Origin: Rhizobium ruizarguesonis
GTDB taxonomy: Bacteria > Pseudomonadota > Alphaproteobacteria > Rhizobiales > Rhizobiaceae
Direction of reading: 5' to 3'
NCBI RefSeq assembly: GCF_012349115.1
Contig: NZ_PQIG01000111.1
Location: forward strand, 62,001-126,000
DNA: 64,000 nt
Numbering within the stretch: the stretch's first letter is position 1; the number at the start of each line of letters is the position of its first letter. Below are positions 16,147 through 24,386 of the stretch, piece by piece. The notes below the pieces were generated by a model, which had not been told where the DNA came from, ran no database searches, and saw only the letters and a list, made by a program, of their open reading frames with translations. The translations under genes were made by a program, and so were the position numbers.

Positions 16147-16293
16147 TCATCGCACCTCCATCAGCAGGCCGTTCTCGAATGCCGTCTTTTCGTGAAGCGT
16201 GTGCAGAATGACGAGCGGGGCTGCGAGCAGTACGGCGAGGATGAAGGCGGAGAGGAAGTGTCTCGTCAGGAGACGGAGGATAGGTCGGATCAT
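16147..16293 (-). CDS. Small single-pass membrane peptide, 48 aa
   Basis: The minus strand from ATG 16293 encodes MIRPILRLLTRHF, then one hydrophobic helix (SAFILAVLLAAPLVILHTL), then a polar tail ending GLLMEVR. A strong ribosome site (ctggagatc) precedes it. Basic residues before the helix suggest an N-in topology. It sits 139 bp from, and divergent to, a response-regulator/kinase pair, so it may be a target or a small modulator of the kinase. No homologue is recalled. Confidence 0.55.
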   Translation of the reverse strand: MIRPILRLLTRHFLSAFILAVLLAAPLVILHTLHEKTAFENGLLMEVR

Positions 16294-16432
16294 CTTGATC
16301 TCCAGCTGCTGCGGATATTCTTTGTGCTGGACCTCAACAATTGCGGCAGCATGACCGGCTGCCTTGCAAGCTCCGCAATGCTGCTGCAACCCTTGTGGCG
16401 GACAGAGGGGAGAGCGAGACAATGGACGGGCG

Positions 16433-17104
16433 ATGCGAATACTGCTGATAGAGGATGAGAGGGAGCTGGCCGAGGCGCTGTCGGCCGCACTCGGCAAACA
16501 TGGGATCGTCACCGACCACACAATGCACTTGGCCGATGCCGTCGAACTGACGCGGCAGAACCTCTACGATGCGATCCTGCTCGACCGGCGCCTGCCGGAC
16601 GGAGAGGGGCTGAGCTTCATTCCGGAGCTCAGGCGGACGGGCAAGGATACGCCGATCATCGTGCTGACGGCGCTGAATGAGCCGAGGCAGCGGGTGGAAG
16701 GGCTCGATCTCGGGGCCGACGACTATCTCGGTAAGCCGTTCCTGGTTGAGGAACTGATGGCGCGGCTCAGGGCCGTGCTGCGGCGATCGCCTGAAGTGGC
16801 CGAACTCAAGATCACGGCCGGGCGGATGGTGATCGACCCGCTGCATCTCAGCGTCACCGTCGATGGCGTGCCGCTCGATCTGCCGCGGCGCGAACTTCTG
16901 GTGCTTGCGGCACTTGCAAGGCGGAAGGAGAAGACCGTGCTGCGTTCGACCCTGGAGGCGGCGGTTTATAACTATGAGGAGGAAATCCAGTCGAATGCGC
17001 TCGACGCGCATATTTCGCGGTTGCGCAAGCGGCTGATCGATGCCGGCGCCGGCGTCGCGATCCATAATATCCGCGGCGTCGGCTATCTCATGAAGGAAGA
17101 ATGA
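16433..17104 (+). CDS. OmpR/PhoB-type response regulator
   Basis: 223 residues. The receiver domain has the acidic pair in LLIEDERE, phosphoacceptor Asp51 in AILLDRRLP, and the lysine in DYLGKPF. The C-terminal winged helix (about residues 130-222) has LPRRELLVLAALARR, then SNALDAHISRLRKRLI and the final NIRGVGYLM. The stop codon overlaps the next gene's ATG, so the two are translationally coupled. Target genes are unknown; the divergent 48-aa peptide gene is the nearest candidate. Confidence 0.94.
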   Translation: MRILLIEDERELAEALSAALGKHGIVTDHTMHLADAVELTRQNLYDAILLDRRLPDGEGLSFIPELRRTGKDTPIIVLTALNEPRQRVEGLDLGADDYLGKPFLVEELMARLRAVLRRSPEVAELKITAGRMVIDPLHLSVTVDGVPLDLPRRELLVLAALARRKEKTVLRSTLEAAVYNYEEEIQSNALDAHISRLRKRLIDAGAGVAIHNIRGVGYLMKEE

Positions 17105-18456
17105 TGGCCAAGACGCAATACGCCAATCCATCGCTTTGGTGGCGGCTCAGCTGGCAGCTCAGCATTGTCTTCGTTGCCGTGGTGGCGGCGGTGATCTTCG
17201 GCCTTTGCGTTTATGGCGCCACGATCCTCTCTCCTAATGTCGCGCTGGAGGATCATATCACCGCGGTACTGGCCCGGTCCGTCACGCTCGATGCACAGGG
17301 CCAGCTTGAAATACGCGATACGCCAGAGCTGGCGTCGCTCAAGGAGCAGTATGACGGGCTTTGGTATGTCGCCGCCACGACGAACGGTTCTTCGGTGTCT
17401 TATGGCGCCATCCCTGCAGCCTATAGTGAACTTGCGCATCTCACCCATTTGTTCCAGGGTGCAGACATCAGGGGATCGGTCGGCACCAACGAGATCGCGT
17501 CCGTTGAAAACGTGGAGACTGCCATAGGCGAGCTCCGAGTTCTGTTTGGCGGCGTCGCTGACAAGGGTTGGCCCGTTCTTGTCCTGATGGGCGCCGTCTA
17601 TCCGATCTATGTCTCGCTGCTCACCGTTGCCTTGCCGGCGGTTTTCCTTGCCGTCCCGCGAATTGTCAGGCGCGCACTGGCCCGTGTCAGCGACGTCGCC
17701 CGCAAGGCATCGGAGATCGAACCGCGCCGCTACGATGCACGTCTGCCTCTGGACGGCATCCCCAAGGAGGTCGCCCCGCTGGTGATTGCCTTCAACGGCG
17801 CTCTCGACCGGCTCGAAAACGAATTCCGCAAACGGCAACACTTCCTGATCGATGCCGCGCATGAACTCAGGACGCCGATCGCCATCATGCAGACGCGGAT
17901 AGACGGAACACCCGAGGGCCAGGACCGAAGGCGGTTGCTCGATGACGTCGCACGCCTCGCCGAAACTGCCGAACAACTGCTCGATTTCGAGCGTAACAAT
18001 CAGGCGATCGATCTGCACGAAACGATCGATCTCGTCGAAGTCGCCCGAACGGTCGTTGCCGATCTCGCACCGCTGGCGATTGCCGACGGCTATCAAATCT
18101 CGTTTCTAAACGAGGCGGAGAGCCTTGAACGCCGTGGCAGCCCTTCCGCGCTGCCGCGGGCAGTGAGCAACTTGGTGCGCAACGCCATCGACCACGGCGG
18201 CAACAGGGGGATGATCACGGTTTCGGTATCGCGCGCACCTTCCGGCGGTGGCCGGATCAGTGTCGCCGACGAAGGGCCGGGTATTCCGGCCGAACATCGG
18301 GAGCTGGTTTTCGAGCCCTTTTATCGCGTCACCCCGAAGAGCAGGGGCGCCGGTCTCGGCCTCAGCCTTGTCAAGCAGGTCGCCGCAAACCATGGCGGCG
18401 AGGTCAGTATCGAGAGCAGTGCTGCCGGGACGCGGGTGACAATCGAACTCGCATAG
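17101..18456 (+). CDS. Sensor histidine kinase
   Basis: 451 residues. Two membrane helices (about 18-41 and 160-185) enclose a periplasmic sensor region of about 115 residues. A short linker follows, then the dimerisation/phosphoacceptor helix with His254 in DAAHELRTPIAI, and the ATPase domain with N box NLVRNAIDHGG, G1 VADEGPGIP, F box and G2 GAGLGLSLVKQVAANHGG. It phosphorylates the upstream OmpR-type regulator. Signal unknown. Confidence 0.94.
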   Translation: MMAKTQYANPSLWWRLSWQLSIVFVAVVAAVIFGLCVYGATILSPNVALEDHITAVLARSVTLDAQGQLEIRDTPELASLKEQYDGLWYVAATTNGSSVSYGAIPAAYSELAHLTHLFQGADIRGSVGTNEIASVENVETAIGELRVLFGGVADKGWPVLVLMGAVYPIYVSLLTVALPAVFLAVPRIVRRALARVSDVARKASEIEPRRYDARLPLDGIPKEVAPLVIAFNGALDRLENEFRKRQHFLIDAAHELRTPIAIMQTRIDGTPEGQDRRRLLDDVARLAETAEQLLDFERNNQAIDLHETIDLVEVARTVVADLAPLAIADGYQISFLNEAESLERRGSPSALPRAVSNLVRNAIDHGGNRGMITVSVSRAPSGGGRISVADEGPGIPAEHRELVFEPFYRVTPKSRGAGLGLSLVKQVAANHGGEVSIESSAAGTRVTIELA

Positions 18457-18594
18457 GTCCGGCCTGCTTGAGCAGCATCCGCCCCTCCGAAGCGAACTGT
18501 AATGTTGCGGCAATTGTCGAGCGCCACTTTCGCCCGACACTAGAGCGCCGCGCGTCCGACAAACACGCCAAGGACGTTCTAGCGCTTTAAACCT

Positions 18595-18646
18595 GCGCAT
18601 AATCCTTTCCGAAAATCGATTACGATTTTCGGAAAGGATTATGCGC
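18595..18646. repeat. Perfect 24-bp inverted repeat
   Basis: Arms of 24 bp (left begins gcgcataatcctttccgaaa) with a 4-nt loop, atta, and no mismatch. It lies 24 bp before the lipoprotein start and is preceded by another imperfect hairpin (18540-18582, ctagag...ttctag). The ATG at 18641 that opens the next long reading frame is part of the right arm, so it is unlikely to be the true start. Confidence 0.85.
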
Positions 18647-18670
18647 TATCGGCGACGGAGGCCAGACAGC

Positions 18671-19540
18671 GTGCGCAGCAATCCAATCCCATTTTCCTTC
18701 CCGCAGGCGTCGAGAGGCTTGTCGCTCGCTCTTTTGCTGGGGCTCGCCATTGCCGCGGCCGGTTGCAGCTCGGTGCCGCTGAAGGAGGCCGGCACGCTTT
18801 CTTCCTACGGCAATCTCGGTGCGCCGAAGGGCAAGCTGTCGAAATCGCGCGTCTATGTCGATGGGACGCGCCTTGGGCCGGCAAAGACGGTGAGCATCGT
18901 GCCGACGACCTTCGCCTTCAGTGCCGCGACCCGCGTCAAATCGGATGCAGACCGCGTGATGGTGGCGAACGCGCTGGACCGGGCGCTCTGCATTTCGCTC
19001 AGCGACAAATTTCAGCTGGTCTCTGCCGGCCAGCCGGCGGACCTGACAATCCGCTCGGTCGTCACCGACATCGTGCCGACCAACAAGGCGATGGCGGGTG
19101 TTTCGACCGTCGTGACCGTTGGCACCGGTTTCGTGCTGCCCGTCGGCGTGCCGCGGCTGCCGGCCGGCCTTGGCGGATTGGCGGTCGAGGCGGAAGCCGT
19201 CGACAGCGGTGGCGTGCAGCGGGCGGCGATCGTCTGGTCGCGCGGGGCAAACTCGCTGCAGAACACCCCCCGCGTTTCCGAAGTCGGCGACGCCTATAGC
19301 CTGGCTTCGAAATTCAGCAGCGAGTTTTCCCGCATGCTGATCAAAGGCAAGGAACCGAAAGGACTGGATATCTCGTTGCCCTCAGGGCAGCGGATGAAAT
19401 CCTGGTTTGGCGGAAAACCGAAATACGCCGCCTGCGACGCCTTCGGCCGGCCGCCCGGACTGATGGGGGCGGTAGCCGCCAAATACGGCGCGCCGCCGCA
19501 ATGGACCGAGAAGAAGCCGAAACCAGCGGCGACCTATTGA
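18671..19540 (+). CDS. DUF3313-family lipoprotein
   Basis: From the GTG at 18671 (ribosome site ggagg) the product is 289 residues. It starts with a basic segment, a hydrophobic helix and a lipobox ending in AAAGCSS, so it is exported and lipidated. The rest (YGNLGAPKGKLSKSRVYVDG, DRALCISLSDKFQLVSA, the glycine-rich middle) fits DUF3313 outer-membrane lipoproteins of unknown role. The alternative ATG at 18641 lies inside the palindrome and adds ten arginine-rich residues, which would spoil the signal peptide less than it would burden the mRNA; I prefer the GTG. Confidence 0.85.
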   Translation: MRSNPIPFSFPQASRGLSLALLLGLAIAAAGCSSVPLKEAGTLSSYGNLGAPKGKLSKSRVYVDGTRLGPAKTVSIVPTTFAFSAATRVKSDADRVMVANALDRALCISLSDKFQLVSAGQPADLTIRSVVTDIVPTNKAMAGVSTVVTVGTGFVLPVGVPRLPAGLGGLAVEAEAVDSGGVQRAAIVWSRGANSLQNTPRVSEVGDAYSLASKFSSEFSRMLIKGKEPKGLDISLPSGQRMKSWFGGKPKYAACDAFGRPPGLMGAVAAKYGAPPQWTEKKPKPAATY

Positions 19541-19606
19541 GAGACGATGCGCGGCGGCGCCGACTGCCGCCGCGACCAGCACTCAGCCCGCCCAGGCTGA
19601 CGGGAC

Positions 19607-19643
19607 GGACGGAGCAAAGGCAGGCAAGGCTTATGCTCCGTCC
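19607..19643. repeat. 10-bp inverted repeat after the lipoprotein gene
   Basis: ggacggagca (19607-19616) pairs with tgctccgtcc (19634-19643). It lies between the convergent lipoprotein and GNAT genes. There is no T tract, so a terminator role is uncertain. Confidence 0.45.
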
Positions 19644-19670
19644 GCCTGAAAATGCGCCGCGCATTTCACG

Positions 19671-20261
19671 TCAGTCGGCGGCTCCGGGCTTCAGCCAGAA
19701 ATACAGTTTGATCTGATCGGGCCTGTCGGAGGGATGCGGGCCGCGCATGAACAATTCGCCGCCATTGCGCTCGATCACGCCCCGCGAGGCGTCATTGTCC
19801 TCGTTGCAGAGGATGATGAGGCGGTCGAGGCCTTCCTTCGCCGCGACACCCAGCAGAAGGCTCAGGGCGGCCGTCGCGTGGCCATTGCGTTGTTTCCACG
19901 GCACGACGGAATATCCCACATGGCCCGAGACTTCCGGCGGCAACTCTTCAGTGCCAGCTTGAAAACGCAGGCTGATGCTGCCGCAGAATTCGCCGTCCCA
20001 GATCCAGAACAGACGGGTGGTCAGAGGTGGCCATCCGGATCCGGCGTGCCGTCTGCCATCAGGAATGAGATCGTCGAGGAACTTCGCCCGGTCCTGGCGC
20101 AGCCGCTGAAGCTCACCGCGAACATAGTTTTCGTCGCCCGCGCGGCGTGGATCGGGAGACCAGCCGGCGGCGAGCGCCGCTTCGAAGCCCGACAAGTTTT
20201 CCAGATCCGGCGGAAGCAGGACGACACTGCCGGCAGGCTTTGCTGGATCTCCAGATGTCAT
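19671..20261 (-). CDS. GNAT family N-acetyltransferase
   Basis: 196 residues from ATG 20261. The acetyl-CoA site is VVPWKQRNGHATAALSLLL (about residues 128-146), followed by the beta-5/alpha-4 block LIILCNEDNDASRGVIERNGG that is common in GNAT enzymes acting on small amines or ribosomal-protein termini. The N-terminal 60 residues are a substrate-binding extension. Upstream lies the BA14K gene with its terminator, so the gene is transcribed on its own. Confidence 0.85.
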   Translation of the reverse strand: MTSGDPAKPAGSVVLLPPDLENLSGFEAALAAGWSPDPRRAGDENYVRGELQRLRQDRAKFLDDLIPDGRRHAGSGWPPLTTRLFWIWDGEFCGSISLRFQAGTEELPPEVSGHVGYSVVPWKQRNGHATAALSLLLGVAAKEGLDRLIILCNEDNDASRGVIERNGGELFMRGPHPSDRPDQIKLYFWLKPGAAD

Positions 20262-20360
20262 GTCGCACCCAGTTTCGTGTCGCTTACCGACCAATCTTGG
20301 CCGCGCAGACAAGCACGACCAACCGGCGATTGGAAGCCGTGCAACGGGCTTTCGGCCATC

Positions 20361-20390
20361 AAAAAAGCCCCGCATCTTCATGCGAGGCTT
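20361..20390 (-). terminator. Rho-independent terminator of the BA14K gene
   Basis: On the minus strand: aagcctcgcat - gaag - atgcggggctt followed by tttt. The stem is 11 bp with one G-T pair and ends in a run of six Ts, 20 bp downstream of the BA14K stop codon. Confidence 0.8.
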
Positions 20391-20410
20391 GCTCCGATGG
20401 ACGGGCCGGA

Positions 20411-20887
20411 TTACTGGCACTGACGGCGCGGGCCGTAATTCGGCTGGTAGGTATTGTCATAGGCGCGGTATGACCGGTAGCGGCTATAGCAATAGTCGGC
20501 GTGCGAGCTATAGGCACTCGTGCGCGGCTGCGAAGCGATAATGCCGCCGATGAGCGCGCCGGCCGCCAAACCGCCGATGATAGCGCCGGTGTTGTCGTGG
20601 TCGTGATACCGGTGGTTATAGCGCCGATCCCAGCCATAGCGGTCGTCGCGGTAGTAGTCCCGGTCGCGATAGTGGTGGCGGTTGCGATACCACCTGCGAT
20701 TATTGCCGAACTGACCCGGGCAGTTGGTGAAGTTATTGCAGCCAACGGTCATGATGCGGGCATCGGTGCTTTGAGGCGCCGGCTGCGCCGATTGCACCGG
20801 GCTCGGCACGAACGCCGGACCCGCCGAGGCCGGCATTCCGGAGAAGGCCGTCGCTATCGACAGGGCAATAATGGCGAATCTGTTCAT
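20411..20887 (-). CDS. BA14K family protein (exported, lectin-like family)
   Basis: 158 residues. A signal peptide (MNRFAIIALSIATAFSGMPASA) leads a proline/glutamine-rich segment, then a Tyr/Arg/His/Asp-rich region (about residues 65-100), a glycine-rich hydrophobic helix (GAIIGGLAAGALIGGIIAS) and the C-terminal DYCYSRYRSYRAYDNTYQPN that defines the BA14K family. In Brucella the family member is an immunoreactive lectin-like protein; its role in rhizobia is unknown. ATG 20887 is preferred over the in-frame GTG three codons upstream. Confidence 0.9.
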   Translation of the reverse strand: MNRFAIIALSIATAFSGMPASAGPAFVPSPVQSAQPAPQSTDARIMTVGCNNFTNCPGQFGNNRRWYRNRHHYRDRDYYRDDRYGWDRRYNHRYHDHDNTGAIIGGLAAGALIGGIIASQPRTSAYSSHADYCYSRYRSYRAYDNTYQPNYGPRRQCQ

Positions 20888-21194
20888 TTCACTCACCTTA
20901 GGTAAACGGATGTATCGAGGGGATAACGCGGGGGAAGGGAATAGGTTTCATTTTGGGATGGAATGAGGCGGTGTATGTGCGCTTTCGCTAACATAGGAGT
21001 GCTGCACACCGCTGCCGGACGGTAGGAACCGACCGGTCCTAAAGCGCTTCAAGAGCGCGATCCGAGCGATCGATTGACGCCGTTTCCATCCGCGCTGACA
21101 AGATGTGGCCGATCGAGCACTGTCGTGAAGCCTCAGAATAATACGCCGGATATTTTCGAGGGTTGGTCCGAATCTGGCTCGCGCTCTATCAGGC

Positions 21195-21404
21195 TCACCT
21201 TCCGCCGGCCAGCAATCGGAGTTGGCTTTCGTCATGCACACCCTGGCGGTAAAGCTCGATGATGAGGGCGCCTAAACGGTCGGCCTCCTTGCCTGATCTT
21301 TCGATCTTTAGCTCGCTACAGAGAGCTTCGTGGACACGCCTGCACACATCGAGGTCCTCGGAGGCGAGCGGTTCGTCACGCGTGCTGAACAGCTTGTCTG
21401 ACAT
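21195..21404 (-). CDS. Small conserved hypothetical protein, 69 aa
   Basis: Product begins MSDKLFSTRDEPLASEDLDV and continues CRRVHEALCSELKIE, then a helix RLGALIIELYRQGVHDESQL. Ribosome site aaaaggg precedes ATG 21404. The helix-rich, charged sequence looks like the small rhizobial proteins of unknown function found near stress genes. It has two cysteines seven residues apart and no membrane segment. Confidence 0.65.
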   Translation of the reverse strand: MSDKLFSTRDEPLASEDLDVCRRVHEALCSELKIERSGKEADRLGALIIELYRQGVHDESQLRLLAGGR

Positions 21405-21601
21405 CGCAATCTGCCCTTTTTGGATGCCGTGAATCGCTTTCGTAAAAAAAAGATAATTTCGCGGTCTTTGCTCTGCAAGACGGGCGAAGGTCCGAAATTC
21501 AAAAACAATTCAGGGGCACGCACGGGAAGATGCGGGCGATGGCTTCAGAGCATGGATATGAGACCGATCCGTGTATCGGCCTGATGGATAGCGTGCACGT
21601 G

Positions 21602-21778
21602 CTACTTGATTGCGGGGTCCTTGGCGCCTTGCTGCGACAGGCGCAGCTCTTTCAGCCGCTTGGTTTTTTCCCGGCGGGCCCGCTGCTCCGCCTCGATGGT
21701 TTCCTTGGCGGCTCGCTCGGTGTTTTCGAAACGATCCTGCCGGTAAGCCTTTGATGAGGGTTCACGTTCTCTTTTCAT
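21602..21778 (-). CDS. Small charged protein, 58 aa
   Basis: From ATG 21778: MKREREPSSKAYRQDRFENT, then ERAAKETIEAEQRARREKTK and a basic LKELRLSQQGAKDP. It is a single very hydrophilic helix with Glu/Arg repeats and likely coiled-coil character. The pattern is reminiscent of small conserved rhizobial proteins, but no function is known. Ribosome site weak. Confidence 0.6.
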   Translation of the reverse strand: MKREREPSSKAYRQDRFENTERAAKETIEAEQRARREKTKRLKELRLSQQGAKDPAIK

Positions 21779-21926
21779 GGCCGCTAAACGCAAATCGGCG
21801 AAAACGGTTTCATGGGAAAATGAGTCTCTGGCCGTCAATCGATCGACGTGGCCAGAATGCCGGCGTGTGAGGTGGCAAGCCATCGTGGCAACCGGGCGCC
21901 TGAACGGCGCCCGGCAACATCACGGA

Positions 21927-22763
21927 TCAGCCTTTGATGAAGGCGAGGATGTCGGGGTTTATGATGTCGGCATGAGTGGTGCACATGCCATGCGGGAATT
22001 TCTCGTAGACCTTCAGCGTGGCGTTCTGCAGGAGCTTGGACGAGAGCAGGGCAGAGTCGGCGATCGGCACGATCTGGTCGTCATCGCCGTGCATGACGAA
22101 GGTCGGCACGGTGATGATCTTCAGATCTTCTGTGAAGTCGGTTTCCGAAAAGGCCTTGATGCCGTCGTAATGCGCCTTGGCGCCGCCGATCATGCCTTGG
22201 CGCCACCAATTGTTGATGACCGGCTCCAGGACCTTCGCGCCCGGCCGGTTGAAGCTGTAGAACGGACCGGCCGGCAGGTCGTGATAGAACTGTGCGCGAT
22301 TGTCGGCGAGCTGCTTGCGCAGGCCATCGAAGACTTCGATCGGCAGGCCACCGGGATTGGCTTCCGTCTTCACCATGATCGGCGGCACGGCGCCGATGAT
22401 GACCAGTTTGGCGACACGGCCCTGCGGCTGGCCATGGCGGGCGACATAATGGGTCGCTTCGCCGCCGCCGGTGGAGTGGCCGACATGGACGGTATTCCTG
22501 AGATCGAGATGCTCGACGACGGCTGCGGCATCGGCGGCGTAATGGTCCATATCATGACCGTCACCCACTTGGGTGGAGCGGCCGTGGCCGCGCCGATCAT
22601 GGGCGACGACGCGGTAGCCCTTCTCAAGGAAGAACAGCATCTGGGCGTCCCAGTCGTCTGAGCATAGCGGCCAGCCGTGATGGAACATGATCGGCTGGGC
22701 AGTCTTCGGCCCCCAATCCTTGTAGAAGATCTCGACGCCGTCCTTGGTTGTGACTGTGCTCAT
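21927..22763 (-). CDS. Alpha/beta hydrolase, non-haem haloperoxidase-like
   Basis: 278 residues. Nucleophile elbow GHSTGGG (Ser about residue 97), oxyanion region FHHGWPLCSDDW, catalytic Asp in MHGDDDQIVP (about 229) and His in FPHGMCTTH (about 258). This is the pattern of cofactor-free chloroperoxidase/esterase-type hydrolases (AB hydrolase 1). It sits alone with a long regulatory gap upstream. Substrate unknown; often an esterase or perhydrolase. Confidence 0.92.
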   Translation of the reverse strand: MSTVTTKDGVEIFYKDWGPKTAQPIMFHHGWPLCSDDWDAQMLFFLEKGYRVVAHDRRGHGRSTQVGDGHDMDHYAADAAAVVEHLDLRNTVHVGHSTGGGEATHYVARHGQPQGRVAKLVIIGAVPPIMVKTEANPGGLPIEVFDGLRKQLADNRAQFYHDLPAGPFYSFNRPGAKVLEPVINNWWRQGMIGGAKAHYDGIKAFSETDFTEDLKIITVPTFVMHGDDDQIVPIADSALLSSKLLQNATLKVYEKFPHGMCTTHADIINPDILAFIKG

Positions 22764-23392
22764 CTTTTGGCTCCGTTGGTTTGGATTGGATTCATGCGGT
22801 CAGAAGTTTGCGCCGTTGCCGGCAGAATTGGCAAGGCCACGAGCGCCGTTGCGCCGGAGGCTTGGGGCAAGAGGTCGCGCCTGAGGGATAAGTCGGCTCT
22901 GAATATGCTGATGTGCTTATTGAATAGCTCTTTCTATTCTATTGATATGACAGACGTTTGCATGTCTCCGCGAGATGGGCGCGCAACGCCCGTCCATCTC
23001 GCATGACGGGACGGGAGATTTGGCCATCCTCGCCCGGCTGCTTCGTGCTGCGAACATTCTTTTGATCCCCGCTATATCGGCCTGTTGGTCACCTCAGGCA
23101 GGTTCGTCATGGCGTGGCAAAGGCAGCTGGTTTGACGGACGAATGTCTGCAATGAGCCAATTTTTTGCCGTTCGTTCAAGATATCTGTCCGGGTAGTTCA
23201 ATATATCTGTCCGGGTAGGTGTGTTGGCGTAGTCTGCGTTGCGCGCATTGCAGACCGCCGCCGGGGCTCACTTGAACGCGGGTCTATGCCCAACCATCTA
23301 ATCCTCACACAACAGCACAATGGCGAACGGTCGCAATCGCGACCGCTTTGCCGGCGGCGGGACGGCCGTTCTTGCCGTCTGAGGATCAAATC
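22764..23392. other. Long intergenic region with tandem repeat
   Basis: About 630 bp between the hydrolase and the protease gene. It contains an imperfect hairpin at 22969-23003 (gcgagatgg ... ccatctcgc) and the 22-bp tandem repeat at 23175-23218. The base composition from 22900 to 22960 is AT-rich. No supported ORF was found. Confidence 0.5.
23175..23218. repeat. Tandem pair of 22-bp direct repeats
   Basis: Two adjoining units, ttcaagatatctgtccgggtag (23175-23196) and the same sequence with one change, g to t at position 6 (23197-23218). No other copy was noticed in this window. It could be a remnant of an insertion-sequence end or a regulator's site. Confidence 0.8.
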
Positions 23393-24349
23393 ATGGGTTA
23401 TATGGATAAGGACATAGTGCCTCAGAATGACGGGGCGCTGATCGATGCCTATTCGCAATCGATCGCAGCAGCAGTCGACATCGTCGGGCCGGCAGTCAGC
23501 CGGATCGAGAGGGTGGGCGGCCGGCAAGGGCACGGGTCGGGCTTCGCCGTCTCGCCTGACGGTCTGATCATCACCAACAATCACGTCGTCGACGACGCCA
23601 AGGTCGTTCGCATCACCACGCCCGATGGCTTCGTCACCGAGGGCCGGGTGCTCGGCCGCGATGTGGATACCGATATCGCTGTCATTCGCGCCAATACAAG
23701 CACCGGCGCCTGGGCGAAGCTCGGAGATTCCCAGCGCCTGCGCAGGGGCCATATCGCGATCGCGATCGGAAACCCGCTCGGCTTCGAATGGACGGTTACC
23801 GCCGGTATCGTCTCGGCGCTCGGCCGGTCGATGCGGGCGGCAAGCGGCCGGCTGATGGAAGATGTGATCCAGACCGATGCGGCGCTCAATCCCGGCAACT
23901 CGGGCGGGCCGCTGGTGTCGTCAGGCGGAGAGGTCATCGGCGTCAACACTGCCGTCATCCAGGGCGCGCAGAGCATCGCCTTTGCCGTGGCGTCGAATAC
24001 GGCCAATTTCGTGGTTTCGGAAATTCTCCGCTATGGCCAGGTCAGGCGTGCCTTCATCGGCATAGCAGGCGATACGATCGTGCTGCCGCGCCGGGTGGCA
24101 CTCGCCGCTGGCACGGTACAAACGACCTCCGTTCGCATCCGCCGTGTCGAGCCGGAGGGGCCGGCGGCGAAGGGCGGGCTGCAGGAGGGCGATTATATCC
24201 TCGCCATCGACGGCAGTCCGGTCGGCGGCGTCGACGATATCGTCCGATTGATGGATGGCAGCAGGATCGGCAGGGATACGGAGATCCTGGTGTTTTCGGT
24301 GGCGGGTCGGATCGAGAAGAAGATCTTGCTGCCGATGGCGCGGTCTTGA
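23393..24349 (+). CDS. Trypsin-like serine protease with PDZ domain (HtrA/DegP-like)
   Basis: 318 residues. Catalytic triad: His64 in TNNHVVDDA, Asp94 in DVDTDIAVI and Ser170 in NPGNSGGPLV. A PDZ domain follows (about residues 225-310, with VEPEGPAAKGGLQEGDYILAI). The start is ATG 23393 behind tgaggatc. HtrA/DegP proteases are usually periplasmic, but this N-terminus (MGYMDKDIVPQND) has no signal peptide or anchor, so it is either cytosolic or misannotated upstream. Confidence 0.9.
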   Translation: MGYMDKDIVPQNDGALIDAYSQSIAAAVDIVGPAVSRIERVGGRQGHGSGFAVSPDGLIITNNHVVDDAKVVRITTPDGFVTEGRVLGRDVDTDIAVIRANTSTGAWAKLGDSQRLRRGHIAIAIGNPLGFEWTVTAGIVSALGRSMRAASGRLMEDVIQTDAALNPGNSGGPLVSSGGEVIGVNTAVIQGAQSIAFAVASNTANFVVSEILRYGQVRRAFIGIAGDTIVLPRRVALAAGTVQTTSVRIRRVEPEGPAAKGGLQEGDYILAIDGSPVGGVDDIVRLMDGSRIGRDTEILVFSVAGRIEKKILLPMARS

Positions 24350-24386
24350 CGCCGCACTTCGGCGCCATGACGAGACGTCACCTACG

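Noticed and set aside
22677..23006. 109-aa plus-strand ORF overlapping the hydrolase start
   Set aside because: It overlaps the 5' end of the hydrolase gene in antisense and continues into non-coding DNA; no protein-like pattern.
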